Below, piece by piece: positions 1 to 13,300 of a stretch of DNA of 64,000 nucleotides. The notes under the pieces are model-generated. The model did not search any database. It was not told where the DNA came from and was given only the letters and a program-made list of their open reading frames with translations. Source of the DNA: Corydoras sp. C115 (Eukaryota > Chordata > Actinopteri > Siluriformes > Callichthyidae); the NCBI GenBank assembly GCA_019802505.1, contig JAFMOC010000030.1, forward strand, positions 2,193,501-2,257,500. Direction: 5' to 3'. The number at the start of each line of letters is the position of its first letter. The stretch's first letter is position 1. A program made the translations under genes and the position numbers.

Positions 1-1459
1 GATCAGCATATAAGGAAAAAATAGTGGCAACATTAATTATTCTATGGATACTAAAGACATATGGCAAACTAGTGTAATATGTTAATATCGGGGGATAAGC
101 AATTTTTTATTCTCCTTTTAGTTTTTTTACATTATTGTTAAATATTTAAAAACATGACCATTATTTTCAGATTGTTTTAAAGTTCTGTTTTTTGGCTAGT
201 AAAAAAAACCTACTGGTTAGGTTTGGAGAAATGCCGGCTAAATACTTCCTATGGTCTTAAATATGCCAGCGCTATGACAGGAGCTGGCAAATATTAAATC
301 GTAACAGATGGCCTTGTGTGTATGTTCTATATTTACAACATGCATCTAAATGGTAGATGAAACTGATATTTTCTGAAGGACTATAAACTAAATGTGTCCT
401 GAACTGAACAAAATAATATAAAAAATATATTTAAAAAAAAAAACTTAAAGATAAAAGATTAAAACATGCTGATTAACTCAGATATTAAGGGCTGATATTA
501 AGTTTTGTTAAGAGATTCATGATATTGTAGATACAACCACCAACCGTCATAAATTTATGGGTGAGATTTATGCTGTTTAAAAATGTTTCAAGGCCAGGTT
601 AAAGTAATTATAAATGTAAAGAAATCTATTTTTTGACATTTAAAATGTCAACATTAATCTATTTTTTTTATATTGACTTTATTAATTATCAACTAACAAA
701 AAATAGTCCTGATACTCAGCTTTCAATATTTTTACAGCAGCACTATCAATTTAAATGGAGCCATTAAATGTAGTGCTGTTTCCTTTCACACTTAAAATTC
801 ATGAATTCAAATGAAGGTGGTAATAAAAATGCAATAATTTTCCACTCTCCAATGGCATATGCAAAGTAGATGTTGACCTACGCAGCATTTTCCAGAGAAA
901 TGCTTTTTTATTTATTTAAAAATGATCTCTGTTCAGTTGTCAAGAACAAAATGTTAACTGCTGACACTATAGATCTAAGGATTACCTTTTAAAAATACCA
1001 ATTAAACATGTTTTTTTAGTCTAACTAACCATTACATATGATATAGGGGTTCATAATTTGCAATTCATATAGGTAAAATTATGAAAATTTCTTCATATGT
1101 AATTTCACTCACTCAATTTTTGAATTCACCTCTGTGATTAAGTTCAAGTTTTTATTTTATTAGTTTCACTCATTATATAGCTTAGCAAGTCTGAATAATG
1201 ATGGTTTCATAGATTACTATATACTCTAAATTTCCCATGCTTTATTATTCTGAGTGGTGAACCTTGTTGACCAGCCATTTAACACAATTTAACACAGGGT
1301 CTAATCATTTGAACTAATTAAGGACCTTCTTGTACAGCAACAGCCTTCTGAATATGAATTGGGTCATGCAACTACTGTTATACAGACAAAATGCAGACCA
1401 CTAACTTCCTGGACTGACCATTATTTCGATCTTTCTTACCTAAAGTCAAAATAATGTAC
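1..1459. other. AT-rich non-coding DNA
   Basis: No convincing open frame, RNA gene or recent repeat was found. The sequence is strongly AT-rich with many short homopolymer runs. It may be intron or 3' flank of the candidate minus-strand gene whose exons lie at 1460-4242. Confidence 0.4.
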
Positions 1460-4242
1460 CTTTCCTATTTTGTGAGCTTTGTGAGCAGGAAGGTGATAGC
1501 TGTACTGTAAACAGCTTTTCTCATCTGAGATGATGACTGTTTCCTGTGGCATTGAAGGAAGTTTTTCATATTAATACATTTTTACAAGGTCACAGGAGTA
1601 TTATGATCAATCATCTTTTAAAAGTTTCCTAAAAATTAATAATCAGTACAGTGCATCTGTCACATTCCGCCTAAATGTTACAATTATTATACCATATAGT
1701 TCTTATTATTTAAATAGCAAATGTATCTTAAATGAATAATTAAAATATAAAATATACAGTTTGGTGAGGATGTTTGCTAACAACAACCTAACCTAACAAC
1801 CAGCCTTTCTGTAGCCACCCCATCATGCTAGTCTAGTCCTTGTTCTACCCTGTCAATGAGAGTCTGACATGCATTTCCTGGTTCACTGAGACACCTTTTG
1901 CTTCCAGTAGATGTACATGGGGTGTGCACACAGACGTTGTAACGACAGTGTGCTTCTAAATCTAGCCAGCTTTCTTTAGAGCTCTACCAGTAGGGTTCGA
2001 TCAAAAGCAGTCCAAAATCCAAAATTCGCACACAGCTACAACATCTATGATAGAATAGGTTATAAACAGAATCCAGAATTTGTCAATGCACTGCATTCTT
2101 ACCTGTTATCCCAACAACGTGAACCACGTTTGTGTTCTCTTGGCCTACATCTTCATACACTGCAGTCCTGTGAACATCACTGCATCTTCTTCACACAGTG
2201 TCTGCGGTTCAGCTTGCCTCATACTCCCTGGGGCTCTGCATGACTATAATTGGATCATGGTTTATTCATGTAAAATACCTCACTGATTTGTCTGTAGATT
2301 ATTTTCAACACAATAAAGCTCACTAGCTGGGTGGGCTTCATTTTAGGCAAATCTTTGTCAGCAGAGTTCGGCTTTGGAATTTTGCCATCTGAGCTTGGCA
2401 GCAGTTTGAGACTGTTGGCTATTAAAGACAAAAAGTGCTGAGCCACCTGCCCTTCAGAGATTGTCTGAAAACAAAGTTTAATGCAAACGTAATATCTGTT
2501 TACTATATTTAACATTCATTCATTCATCTTCCGCCTTTATCCTATATTCGCGGGGGGGTTCCCCATGCCCATCCAGGGGAGAATGTTTCGGGCACTGGGC
2601 AGACATACCCAGGACAGGGCACCAATCCATCGCTGGGAACACACTCACTCACACAGACACACTCTATATGGGGCAATTTGGAGAACTCAAAAGACTTGAT
2701 CCATGTTTTTGGACTGTGGGAGGAAACCGGAGAACCCGGAGGAAACCCACGCAGACACGGGGAGAACATGGAAACTCCACCCAGATTGGGATTCGAACCG
2801 GGAATCTTGCTGAGAGGAGAACATGCTAACCACTAAGCCACCGTGCGCTCTTGGCCTGTTATTTAACATATTGGAGAAGAATAAAACATTAAACAATGCC
2901 TGTATTAAGTAATTGCACATTAAACATACATTTTCATAGGACTCTCTATTAATTACATCACAATTTCATGTTGAAGATGACATTACATATATAAATGCAG
3001 TTTGTAGGTACATAGAACCCTGCTTTCTCATTCAAGTTTGTACCTTCTAGCTTTTTCATCAGAGCAATTTTTACCATGAGTATATTCTTAGCAGTGACAT
3101 AACTGTTTAACTTACAGGTTATATGACATTTCATCAGCATGCAAAGGATGTGGACCTTTCCAAAACTGTTGTTTATTGTTAGTTCCTGTTTAGGTTTAAT
3201 CAGCACATGCATAGGAAATAACAAGAAAGTCAAACTGTACAACCTCGGTCTCATGTGGAAGTTCAGCACTAATAATAATATGAATTGACAGTTTAACTCA
3301 CAAAAATGCATGTGATTGCAATTTTTTTGTGTTGTTGCATTACACAATTATGTTTTAATGTTGCATTACAACAAAATTTGTTGTTGCATTACATAACTGA
3401 CTAGTCTACTTTATAGATTTTCATTGAACAATAACGTGGGAATCTGCATTTACAATGTACAGTATCATGAATAGTAGTTTTAAACTGTAAACATTGCAGG
3501 TCCAGCATAGTATAATGATCAAATCATCCCGAAAATAATGCTAAATGAACTGTGTAAAGGCCCGCTGTCTTAAAAGATTTAATGTGAACTCACAGTCTGC
3601 TAATCCTCAGCCACAGTTTCATAATAATTGTGCAGTTACAGTTCAACGACTTGATTAAACCATATATATGGGAACAATTATAACAAGAAAAAGGGGAAGT
3701 GGAGATATGCTTGTCTGCAAAAAGGTAGAATTAGTCTTTTAATTGCCAGAATTAATTTACTTTAATCAAATATATCTTTTATTATTATTCCATATTGACA
3801 AATTCAACAAATTTACCAGAAGGTAGATTTCTTATAACCATTTTACTAATAATTACCAGGGTACCAGTAATTTGGCAGGTGCTGTAGCTACAAGCACCTG
3901 TGAACAAATCTTTTTAGCTTCCCTTTATTGTATTATTTCAAGCTACTTTTGTTTGGTAATAGTTTACATTCATTATTTTGAATAAAGCTAATGTAAATAT
4001 TTTCATGTAAATGTGTGCAATGTCAATTAGATATGTCAATTATTTGTTTGTTTTATGTCAATTAGAATAAGCATATTACTTAAAAAGCAGCAAAAATTCA
4101 CACACCCGTGTAATACCTTGGTCCAGTTCAATGCACTGCAGGCTGAAACAATGACATCACTTCTATGATCCATTATTTCCATCAAGAACCAATAATCCAC
4201 CATGACATGTGTCCTATCTGTATTGGACATCTCTACATGCTT
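1460..4242 (-). CDS. Candidate exons of an unidentified minus-strand gene
   Basis: Three open segments read right to left: 4242-4117 (42 codons), 2464-2324 (47 codons) and 1543-1460 (28 codons). Each has an AG acceptor and a GT donor (AAG|GTATTA, CTA|GTGAGC, AAG|GTACAT). Each is a multiple of three in length and in phase 0, so they join without a frame change. The joined product is mixed polar and hydrophobic with short helices (it contains VDYWFLMEIMDH and AQHFLSLIANSLKLL), somewhat like a helical-repeat protein. No start or stop was located and I do not recognise the family. The third exon is the weakest. The gene would point away from pdzph1, so its 5' end may share the 4.3-6.6 kb interval. 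Part could be chance open frame. Confidence 0.4.
2514..2849 (-). repeat. SINE-A copy 1 (tRNA-headed SINE)
   Basis: Near full-length, inverted, and lying in the intron between candidate exons. This is the dominant repeat of the window. In sense orientation it starts GGCGGCACGGTGGCTTAG. It carries an A-box-like TGGCTTAGTGG and a B-box-like GGTTCGAATCC about 45 bp further on, a body of about 250 bp, and a simple ATGGATGG or GAATGAAT tail. That is the design of a pol III tRNA-derived SINE of the general Mermaid type in fishes. 'SINE-A' is my own label. Confidence 0.85.
2850..4116. other. AT-rich intron or spacer
   Basis: No supported exon apart from the candidates described separately. The open frame on the minus strand at 2958-3347 has no family resemblance and no splice context. 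Part of 3301-3390 repeats a TTGTTGCATTACA motif several times. Confidence 0.35.
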
Positions 4243-5059
4243 CTTAAAAAGAGCGTAGAGGGGGAAAAAATCTATTAACAAGGCAGAGAAACCATGGTTA
4301 TGTAATAGACAGTATTACATAACAGAAGATAAGTGACTGAGGAACAGATCCATATGTTTTCAAATGCTAATTAGTTAATTAAATGTCTCTCCAGTCTGAT
4401 GTTTTGCATAATGAGCGAAAGAAAGGCTCTGGCAGGTATTTCAACCAAGGTCAATAATGGCTTACATTCTCTCCAGAACAAACATCAAGTGGCTGAAAGA
4501 CGACTTTATATTTCCCCTGTAATAACTGCATGCTATTACCAATTCACATTCAAACAGACCAGCAGCCAAAAGGGCACTTTGCTGTCAGCTTATTAAGTAG
4601 AATTCATTTATAGCTTCAGTCTTTCACTATTTTATTAGCAGTTAACTATACAGTACCCATACTCTATGTAAATTATTTGCTTTTAGAATAATAGAATTGA
4701 GGCAGCACTGGGTAGACCTTTTGCATCAAAACACATGTTTACTCTGCAAACACCTTTTCCCACATCCCACAGGGCAGAAACATGCTATCAGGTGAACTGG
4801 TGCTACAAAATGGCTCTGGGGTATAATTGTACTTGTCTGTGTATCCATCCTTTGATGGCTTAAACTATCCAGGGTGGGTCCTTTCTTTCCACCAGTTACT
4901 ACTAAGAATAGCGGTATCTAAGAGACCAGAGACTAATTTTAATAAATGATGAATAAAATAAATACATAAATAAATAACTTAATAATTATTACATGAGGAT
5001 GCAAGAAATGTAATAAGACCAAAAAACAAACATTATTATATATACACAGTATATACAAT

Positions 5060-5406
5060 GGCGGCACGGTGGCTTAGTGGTTAACACGTTCACCTCTCAG
5101 TGCTAGGGATTCCCGGTTCGAATCCCCATCTGGGTGGAGTTTCCATGTTCTCCCCATATCCGTGTGGGTTTCCTCCGGGTTCTCCGGTTTCCTCCCACAG
5201 TCCAAAAACATGGATCAAGTCAATTGAATTCTACAAACTCCATATAGAGTGTGTATATATGAGTGGGTGTGTGCCCAGCGATGGATTGGCGCCCTGTCCT
5301 GGGTGTATCTGCCCAGTGCCCGAAACGTTCTCCCCTGGATGGGCATGGGGTACCCCACTGTGACCCTAATAAAGGATAAAGCGAGAGATAATGAATGAAT
5401 GAATGA
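5060..5406 (+). repeat. SINE-A copy 2, full length
   Basis: Full head, body and GAATGAAT tail. It is flanked by a direct repeat of about 11 bp (AGTATATACAA), so it is a recent target-primed insertion. Confidence 0.9.
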
Positions 5407-6488
5407 GTATATACAACTTTATATAGCACACTTTTTTCTCCACACTGATTGCTCTTTGTTCATTGCATCAGTTTCATACAGATAACCTTCTACAGATCTA
5501 CAGTTACTGACCTTTGTATGTTGTACGTTTCTCTGCATAGTTTTCAATCCTTGTTATTCTCTAGGTCTAAGGTTTGGACATCGCACAAGTGCACGAGTCA
5601 AGTGTTCCACCAACTGTGCAGAAGCTTCTAAATCAGCAAATTATTTGTGTATTGCACAATTCATCTGTTTGTTTGGGGTTTTTTTTTTGGCAAAAACAGC
5701 CAGATATACAATGTGATGTGTTCTCTATTTTTGTCCCATAAGAAGCATCACAATTTAAATGATAATTATTAATTGTCTTTCATTTTAACAGCAGAAGGTT
5801 ATTCTACCACTTTAAAATATAAGGGTAATCCAGATTAAAAACTGTAGGCTGGCTGAGTTAACTGGGTGGAGCGATTTAAAAAGTCATATAACAATATTAT
5901 TATGTTTTTTCCGCCATCTAGTGAAAAAAATACAAAATACACACATTTTGCTTATACTTAAAATGTACTTAAAATTAGCTACAAATCCAGGGTTTTAATT
6001 ATTACAGTCAAGTTCAATTAAAGGCAAATGTTATATTAATATAAACTAATATAAGTCAAGATTTAGTGTTAAAATTAGCTTGTTTTTGTATTTAATACAT
6101 ATATTTTTCTCATTACTAAAGGATTCCTACATATTAGCATCTAAATGAATGAGACAAATACCTGCCTTGAAAATGTCAAACTCAGAAGTATAAGGCCTAA
6201 TTGTGAACTTGAAAGCCTGAGTTAGAGAAGCTGTGGAATTTATCAAGGAATTCACCTATATCTTTAATTATACTTTCAGCGAAAAACATTGCACTGCACT
6301 AGAAACAGTGCACATTTTTACAACTAAAAACATCATGTGCAACTCCACCTGCTAATTAAATGCTTCAAGGACTGAATTAACATTGTCCAAAATGACATCA
6401 CGAGAGGTTCACGGGATTAGAGTGTGTAAGCTGCTTCCAGGCTTTAAAGCAGAAATAGAACTTTAAGAAGTGGAGCAGTGCCTACCTG
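5407..6488. other. Spacer upstream of pdzph1
   Basis: AT-rich sequence between the last left-hand SINE and the presumed pdzph1 promoter. No coding exon could be supported on either strand. It may hold 5' exons of the divergent unidentified gene. Confidence 0.35.
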
Positions 6489-6550
6489 CAAGGCAAGCGA
6501 GCTTCTTCAAACAATTATTCAAGGCAAGCGAGCTTCTTCAAACAATTATT
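6489..6550. repeat. Perfect 31-bp tandem duplication next to the promoter
   Basis: Two identical 31-bp units lie at 6489-6519 and 6520-6550. Each starts CAAGGCAAGCGAGC and ends AAACAATTATT. They sit directly upstream of a TATA-like TTTATAATA. Identity over all 31 positions suggests a young duplication or selection. Confidence 0.85.
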
Positions 6551-6554
6551 TTCT

Positions 6555-6631
6555 CTTTATAATACGCAGACTATTTCAGATACTGTTTATTAAAACTGGA
6601 CCGGCTGAGTTCTTGTATATTTGTACTTAAG
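6555..6631 (+). promoter_or_regulatory. pdzph1: Presumed pdzph1 TATA promoter and non-coding first exon
   Basis: A TATA-like TTTATAATACG lies near 6557. About 75 bp further on there is a strong donor (TTAAG|GTAAGA, exon end 6631). A start site about 30 bp after the TATA box would give a non-coding exon of about 45 nt, spliced to the exon carrying the ATG at 7356. This is inference from motifs only, with no transcript evidence. The exon could also belong to the divergent strand. Confidence 0.35.
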
Positions 6632-7355
6632 GTAAGACAATATGTTTATATTCTTTAATGTTTGTGACAGATTTTGAATCACAACTGGTCAATTCAAAGT
6701 TTATAGCTGATATTTTAATTTATACACTTTTTTAGTGTGAGATTAATCATTGAAATACAGAACTATATGACATTTTAAAAACTAGTAAAATAAATATATG
6801 TGTATATATTCTATAATATTAAAATGTATTACCTTAATATAATACTAATAATCATATATAAAAAGAATTATATAAAAACTTATTGAATTCTTTTTGTTTA
6901 AAAAAAAAAGATTAATCTTCATGTATTTTATCATATTGTATCGTGTTTATTTATGTTATTCAATGCTTGTATGTATTGTTATTATTAAGCATTACACATG
7001 ATAACATTATTTGTTAAATGGTCTGGGCATTAGATATTGTTAAATGTACCAGGATTAATGGAGGAATGTTTACATAGGGGAATAGAATCACAGGATTTTA
7101 AAATGTACAAAAAAAATTATTACAAAACTTTTGATAAAAAGATACCAAATTCTTATTGTGAAATATGGAAAACTGTATTCGTTTATGTGAAACTATTCTT
7201 CCTGCAAAGCAACTATGAAACTTAAAATGTAAACTCACAGTAATAGTAAATAAGCATTCAGAGTGAGTCTGATAAGTCTATTTAGATGAGACATTTAGCA
7301 TCTAATTACAAGATTGGATCTAAAATGTTTATCTGATCAATGTTGTAACCGAAGA

Positions 7356-10300
7356 ATGAGCAAGAAGAGGAGGAGGAGCAGCCGCAGGAGGCAGAGTTCG
7401 TGCAGCAGTAAACGTGAGTGCTGGACTATATTTGCTTTCAGATTCGGATGTAAATGCCAATCCTATTAAGTCTGTCTATGTCACGCTTTGCTCATGCCTT
7501 TAACTCAAAGCCAAAGCTTTCAAGACACATGCAGGTGGAGGATCAGCCAGTTCAGTTTCTGGACACTGCTAAATATAGGTTACATTGTAAAACAAAAACA
7601 TGGTATGTTCTTGGGACAGTCCCCTACACTATCCCTAAGAGTTAGGTTGGTTACCATATAACATATGTATAAGGTATATGATCTTAACTTGTAAAATTGT
7701 ACATCACCCCAATCCGGTCATTTATCCAGTCATTGTTTGATTAAGTTTTATATCCTCAACATCATTCTCCATCATAGGTAACATAATAACATAGACAAAC
7801 ATATTCTTGCACATATTTACACCTATAAGCCAGTAAGTACCTTTAATTCACCTGTGGGAGGAATCAGAACTTCCTGAAGGACACTCATACAGATGTGAGG
7901 AGAACATTTTAACCCCACAGAGACACAAGGCTGCCCACTCAGGAATGTATTTGCAGTGAGGCAACATCAAAAGAAGTGATGTAATATTTCAATATTACAT
8001 AAAAGTGTGTGTGGGGGGGTTCCACATGCCCATCAAGGGGAGAACGTTTCGGGTGCTGGGCAGATACACCCAGAACAGGGCGCCAATCTATCACTAGGCA
8101 CACACTCACTCACACAAACACACTATATGGAGCATGCAGCATACCTTGATTCATGTTTTTGGACTTTGGGAGGAAACTGGAGAACCCACGCGAACACAGG
8201 GAGAACATGGAAACTCCACACAGATTAGGATTCGAACTGGAAATAACTAGTACTGAGAGGAGAACATGGTAACCACCAAGCCACCATGCTGCCTGTGAAG
8301 CAATATTTGATAATCCAAATAATTCAAATCAATTCATGTGAATTAAACTTACATGAAACTTACATGAAAATATTATTGTTGTACTTTATTATGAGCACAT
8401 TAAAATATTTGCAACCAATTTGTTTTTATATTTTTTTGTTTACAGAGACTATTTCCCCAAACAACTTTTTAAAACGTGTAAAAAGTCCATTAGATGATAT
8501 GGCTCAGGAAGACAATGCTGCTGAAAAAGGAGTGACAGACTCTTTCTGTAAAGAATATGTTTTGTGGGATGAAGAGGAAAAAGAGACTGAACCTTTGAAC
8601 AAGGAGGAAAATAACCCTGATGGATATAAAGACAAAGTGAAGAATTCCACGATTTCGGTAATATTTGACCAGGACAAGAAGTTGAGGATCACACACTCTG
8701 TGACAGTTGATGATTTTGGAAGGTCTGCTCCCAAAATTGTCTTTCAGCAGTCCAGTGGCACAGAAGGAGAACCATCAGGCTTTAAGATATCAATTACAAC
8801 ATCCAAATCCACAAGTTCCATGATCTTAGAGATGAGTGAGATGTCCGATTGTCAGCCAGATATTAAGGCCACTGTTATTCTACAGAATCAGAATGCAGTG
8901 GAAGCAGATGGTCATGAAAACCAAACAGCAGACAAGAAAACCTTTTCCAACCCTTATTCCAGGGAATATAAGCAAAAGAGCTTTGACATCAACATTACAG
9001 AACTAGACACAAATAGAGCATCACCAAGCAATTTAAGCTCAGTAAGCAGCAGAGGAGAAATGGACTGCTGCAAAAGCTGCTGCAAAGATCACATCTGCCG
9101 GTTCTGCACTGCTGAGCATGTAGATACTGATTTCACTCTGGTAGATGGATCATCTACTTGTTCATCACCTTCTAGTGTCTGGCATTTGCAGAGGAAACTA
9201 TCATTACCTGACAGCCTTAGCAATAAGCCTTTATTGGATATTCCTCCTCCGCTTGAGTTTGCTGATCAAGCAAGTAACGCACTTCAGATCCTGACAGAAA
9301 ACACTCAGTCCTGTCAAATAAATGGCAGCAAAGCATTCAACAAGTATGGAGAGTCTTGGAAGCTTCTGAGGCAAGAGACATTTGAAAATAGCACATGGAA
9401 TACAGAGTCTCTGTGCCAGCTTCAGTTATGCGACTTACAAGACTTTGACTCAATTGAATATTACTTTGATAATCAAAACCACTGCCATTCTCCAAATTTG
9501 TTAAGTAATATATATGACAAAAGGAAGCAGCTACATAATAGCAGCGTTTCTATTTTGGAAGCCCTTCCTGGCTCAAAAAGACGAAGTACATTTCCAGGGA
9601 TCACATATCAGTCAGATCAGAGTCAGAGGAGCACTAGTTCATGCAGAGGGTCATTTTCGTCTGGTGCGCTTTCCTCATTTTTCATGCAATCTTTACCTTA
9701 TCAGACAGAAAGAGCTACAAAATTTTACCTAGAGGACGACAGGCTAGGCCATTCTGAGAGAAGTCGCACATTCTCCAATGGCAGTTACTTCCAACCAAGC
9801 TTAAGCTCCTCCTGCAGTCCTGAAACCATTCACCGTAATATTAAAGCATACAGCACAACGAAAAACCCCTTTTATCCGTCGGCATCAGATGATACTTCCG
9901 AAGAAGTCTTTTTAAAATGTGGAAACAACCAGACAGAATCCATAGAGTGTAAGGACAGAGGGGATCGAAAAAACTCCAGGTCTGATCCACTAGAACAGAG
10001 TGAAGTGACTGAGCGTGGGTTTGATGAGGAGTTGGAGGAGTACAGTTCAGAAGTTTTCATTAAAGACATGCAGAAGAAAAGCCTGCTAATCCACATTACT
10101 CCACCTTCACCTTATAACTCAGAGGAGCACATCAGTGAGGGAGGTTTCAAAATGCCTGAACCTCACAAAGCTGAAGAAGATACACAAACGAAAAGAAAAA
10201 GTTCTGTGGTTACTGTACAAGTGGGCGCATATGAGCAGAGAGTCCTGAACAACACTTCTAAAAGTGAAGACCATGTCCAGAAACATCAGACCAAAGCAGA

Positions 10301-13300
10301 CATGGAGTCAGGCTCTGACATTCAGACCGAACAGCAAGAAGTCCATGCAGTTACAGAGGAATCCCACCAGTTCTCCCACTCATCATCAAAAAGTACCTCT
10401 TCAGCATCACATGAGACCCATTGTCACACATGGAAACATCAAAAAAATCAACGGACTCTGAGGTCCTTCCGATCAGATTCAGTCGAGGGACAAAATTCCT
10501 CTAAATGTAGGTTCTTGTTACTTTGAAATCCTTTTTAATATTGATTTATTATTTAAATGGCTTGCTACAATTATTACAATTGATGAACAAGGATTTATTA
10601 TAAATGATAAATAAATTATTATGAACAGGTCAAGTTGAACTTTTCCACTAATTCCAGTTTCCATTCCTAGTTACAATATTGGAAATTATTTTCATTTATA
10701 GCCTTAGCAGAGGCCAGAGGACACCTAAAGCCACCAGGTGACGGCATGACCAAAGACTCTGAGGAGACGTCAGACCACTGGGCAAAGAAACGCAAATTGT
10801 TTAAAGAGAGCAGACAGTGGGGATCTGGTGAAGGAAGCTCCATGACTAGTAACATCACAGATGAATCAGGTTTTCACAGATTGTTTAAGACACAAACACA
10901 TGTTTAAAGCAATATGTAAGACTGTTTAAACCAGGATTTGTACTGTAATCTTTAACAATTAGCCGTAAATTTTGATCTATTTGCTAATATTTCACAACTT
11001 TCTTTTTCTTGTTCAGATACAGGGAATTCAGAGGATGCCCACTCAGTTGACATGTCTCTCCTAAACATTGAGGAACGAGGATTTTATACTGAGACATTCC
11101 ACTCAGCATCCTGGCTTTATCGGGGAGATGATGTCAATCCAAATGAAACTGCACCATGCCTTAGCAGCCGCCCTCGACCTGTAGCAGGCAAGCATGATGT
11201 TTTTATCTGGATTTGTTAAACACAAACAATTTTTGTCTCCCCAAAATATCAGTACAAACCTCCCCATCAATGGTTCCATTACATTTATGCAGATAACCGA
11301 TGCTATGAAATGCAGATGTGGGGAAGTGGGGTTATTCACATTCAAAATTACTTAATATTGTATTACTGTTTTTTCATTATTTATAAAGAAAATGCATTTT
11401 TCAATGTATTATAGTTCGTGATCGAACAGTAAAAATTAGCAAGGGAGTAGGAGAGTATCCATGGGGCTTCAGAATCCAGTTCTCAAAACCTATTATCGTT
11501 ACTGAAGTTGACACAAGTAAGTGACCTAGACATCTTATTAGTTTGACCAGCATGAGACCAAATAAACATGTCTGACCTGGTTCTCCATGTTCTGTTTTTC
11601 AGATGGAGCTGCAGAGGAGGCAGGTTTAAAAGTGGGAGACTATGTGCTAGCAGTTAATGGTACCGATGTGACCAGCGTGCCACATTCAGAGGCAGTTGAC
11701 CTCGCTCGACAAGGTACGGCAGTTACACAGACGCAACACCTGGCCATGGCTGGATTATCACAACAGGATGTATTAAAGCAGTAAAGCTCTGGGGTGCAGT
11801 TCAGGGCAAAACCACCGCTAAATAATCTGCCATGTCTAATGTTGGTTTTAAATTGTTTTATATCTTTCAATGCACATATTAGAGTAACATTTATTTATTT
11901 TCTTCATTTCCATGAAGCAAGCAAACATGATTTGAGTTTTAAGGGTTTTCTTTTTTTCTTTTACAAAGGTTGTAATGATGTACTTTCTTTACACGTTTGT
12001 TTTTATCTCATTAAGGTCCCGATCTTCTGATTCTGACTATTGGGTCAGACATCGGTCATATTCCGAACACCCCGAGACCTGCATGTCGAGGCTACCTACA
12101 TAAACGAACACATTCCAGTTTGCTGAGAGGTTGGAGAAAGAGATGGTTTGTGCTTAGGCACGACTGCTGTCTTTACTACTACAGAAACAAACGAGTATGT
12201 AAAAGAGTTCAGTTAAACTTCTGACACCACCCCCACCCCCACCCCCACCCCCACCAGCTGTGTATGTCATGCTTCTTTGCTGAGGCTTACCCTCTTCATC
12301 AACCCCCTCTCCTCTTCTTATCCCCTGCTCAAACACCGATCATTTATTTAGACGAGCCACAGATGAAGTCCATTACCTGATTGTCTGGCTCCACCTTCTA
12401 TTTATAAAACAGCACTAGTGCTTACTCCATACTAATTATTTAACAATGTTATAGTGATATAAAACTAAATAGATTAATATATGATACAGATCAAGGTGAG
12501 CTTCAAAAACACATGGTTTAAAAAGAACCCCACTGATCTGAATATACAGACAGCAACACCATGAAAAAGCTTTAGATGTAAGATTGAACATAAATCAGAG
12601 CTTTTTCTACACCATTTCTTTAACTAAAAGAATTGAAATGATCACAGAGAGACTGAAAAAGCATTTCAATTCTTTAAAAATTTGTTAGGAAATAAAACAG
12701 AACAATTCTATATTAACAGTAATAGAACCAGAAAAGGTCCAAATTTTAAAATAGCTCACAGTATTGGAGTTTATATGTGGTTTTGTGGTCAGGTGTTAGA
12801 CTTTATAATGCATTTTCAAATCTGTTGTGAGATAGCATCAGAGCACAGAGTTTATGTATTGAGTTAAAATTAATTTTAGCATATTATTATACAGTACAAT
12901 TGCACAGCTTCAGGTTTCTTCAGGTCTGAGATGCTGTATGTATTCATGTGTGACAGGATGAAGGAAAAAGTCGCGCGTTGACAGCTATGAGACTGGAGGG
13001 CGCAGTGGTGGAGGCCGACACCAGCCTGGGAAAGCCGTTTGTCTTTAAATGTTCTTCAGTGGCTGAAAATCGTGTTTACTACTTTTGTGCAACATCAAAC
13101 CAAGAAATGAGAAGGTGATTGTTTACAAGTTAAGAAATATATGAGGCCGGCATTTATTTTATTTTTTTTTACTACTAGCGTAGATTTGATATACCACAGT
13201 TACTTTTGCAAATGGTTGTCCTTTCTTTATTATTTTAAGCTCCAACTCTTTTCATTCATTCATTCATTTTCCGCTTTATCCTAATTAGGGTCCCTTCCCC

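Noticed and set aside
2958..3347. 129-aa minus-strand frame
   Set aside because: AT-rich chance frame with no recognisable motif.
5060..5140. tRNA genes at SINE heads (A- and B-box motifs)
   Set aside because: They lack a foldable cloverleaf and continue into the SINE body, so they are SINE promoters rather than tRNAs.
8286..8445. Use of the ATG at 8286 as the pdzph1 start
   Set aside because: The frame up to 8445 is AT-rich and non-conserved, and a good acceptor (TTTACAG at 8445) precedes the conserved part. The upstream exon at 7356-7413 joins in frame.
12154..12336. Minus-strand frame with a polyglycine run
   Set aside because: Produced by the (CACCCC)n microsatellite in a pdzph1 intron.
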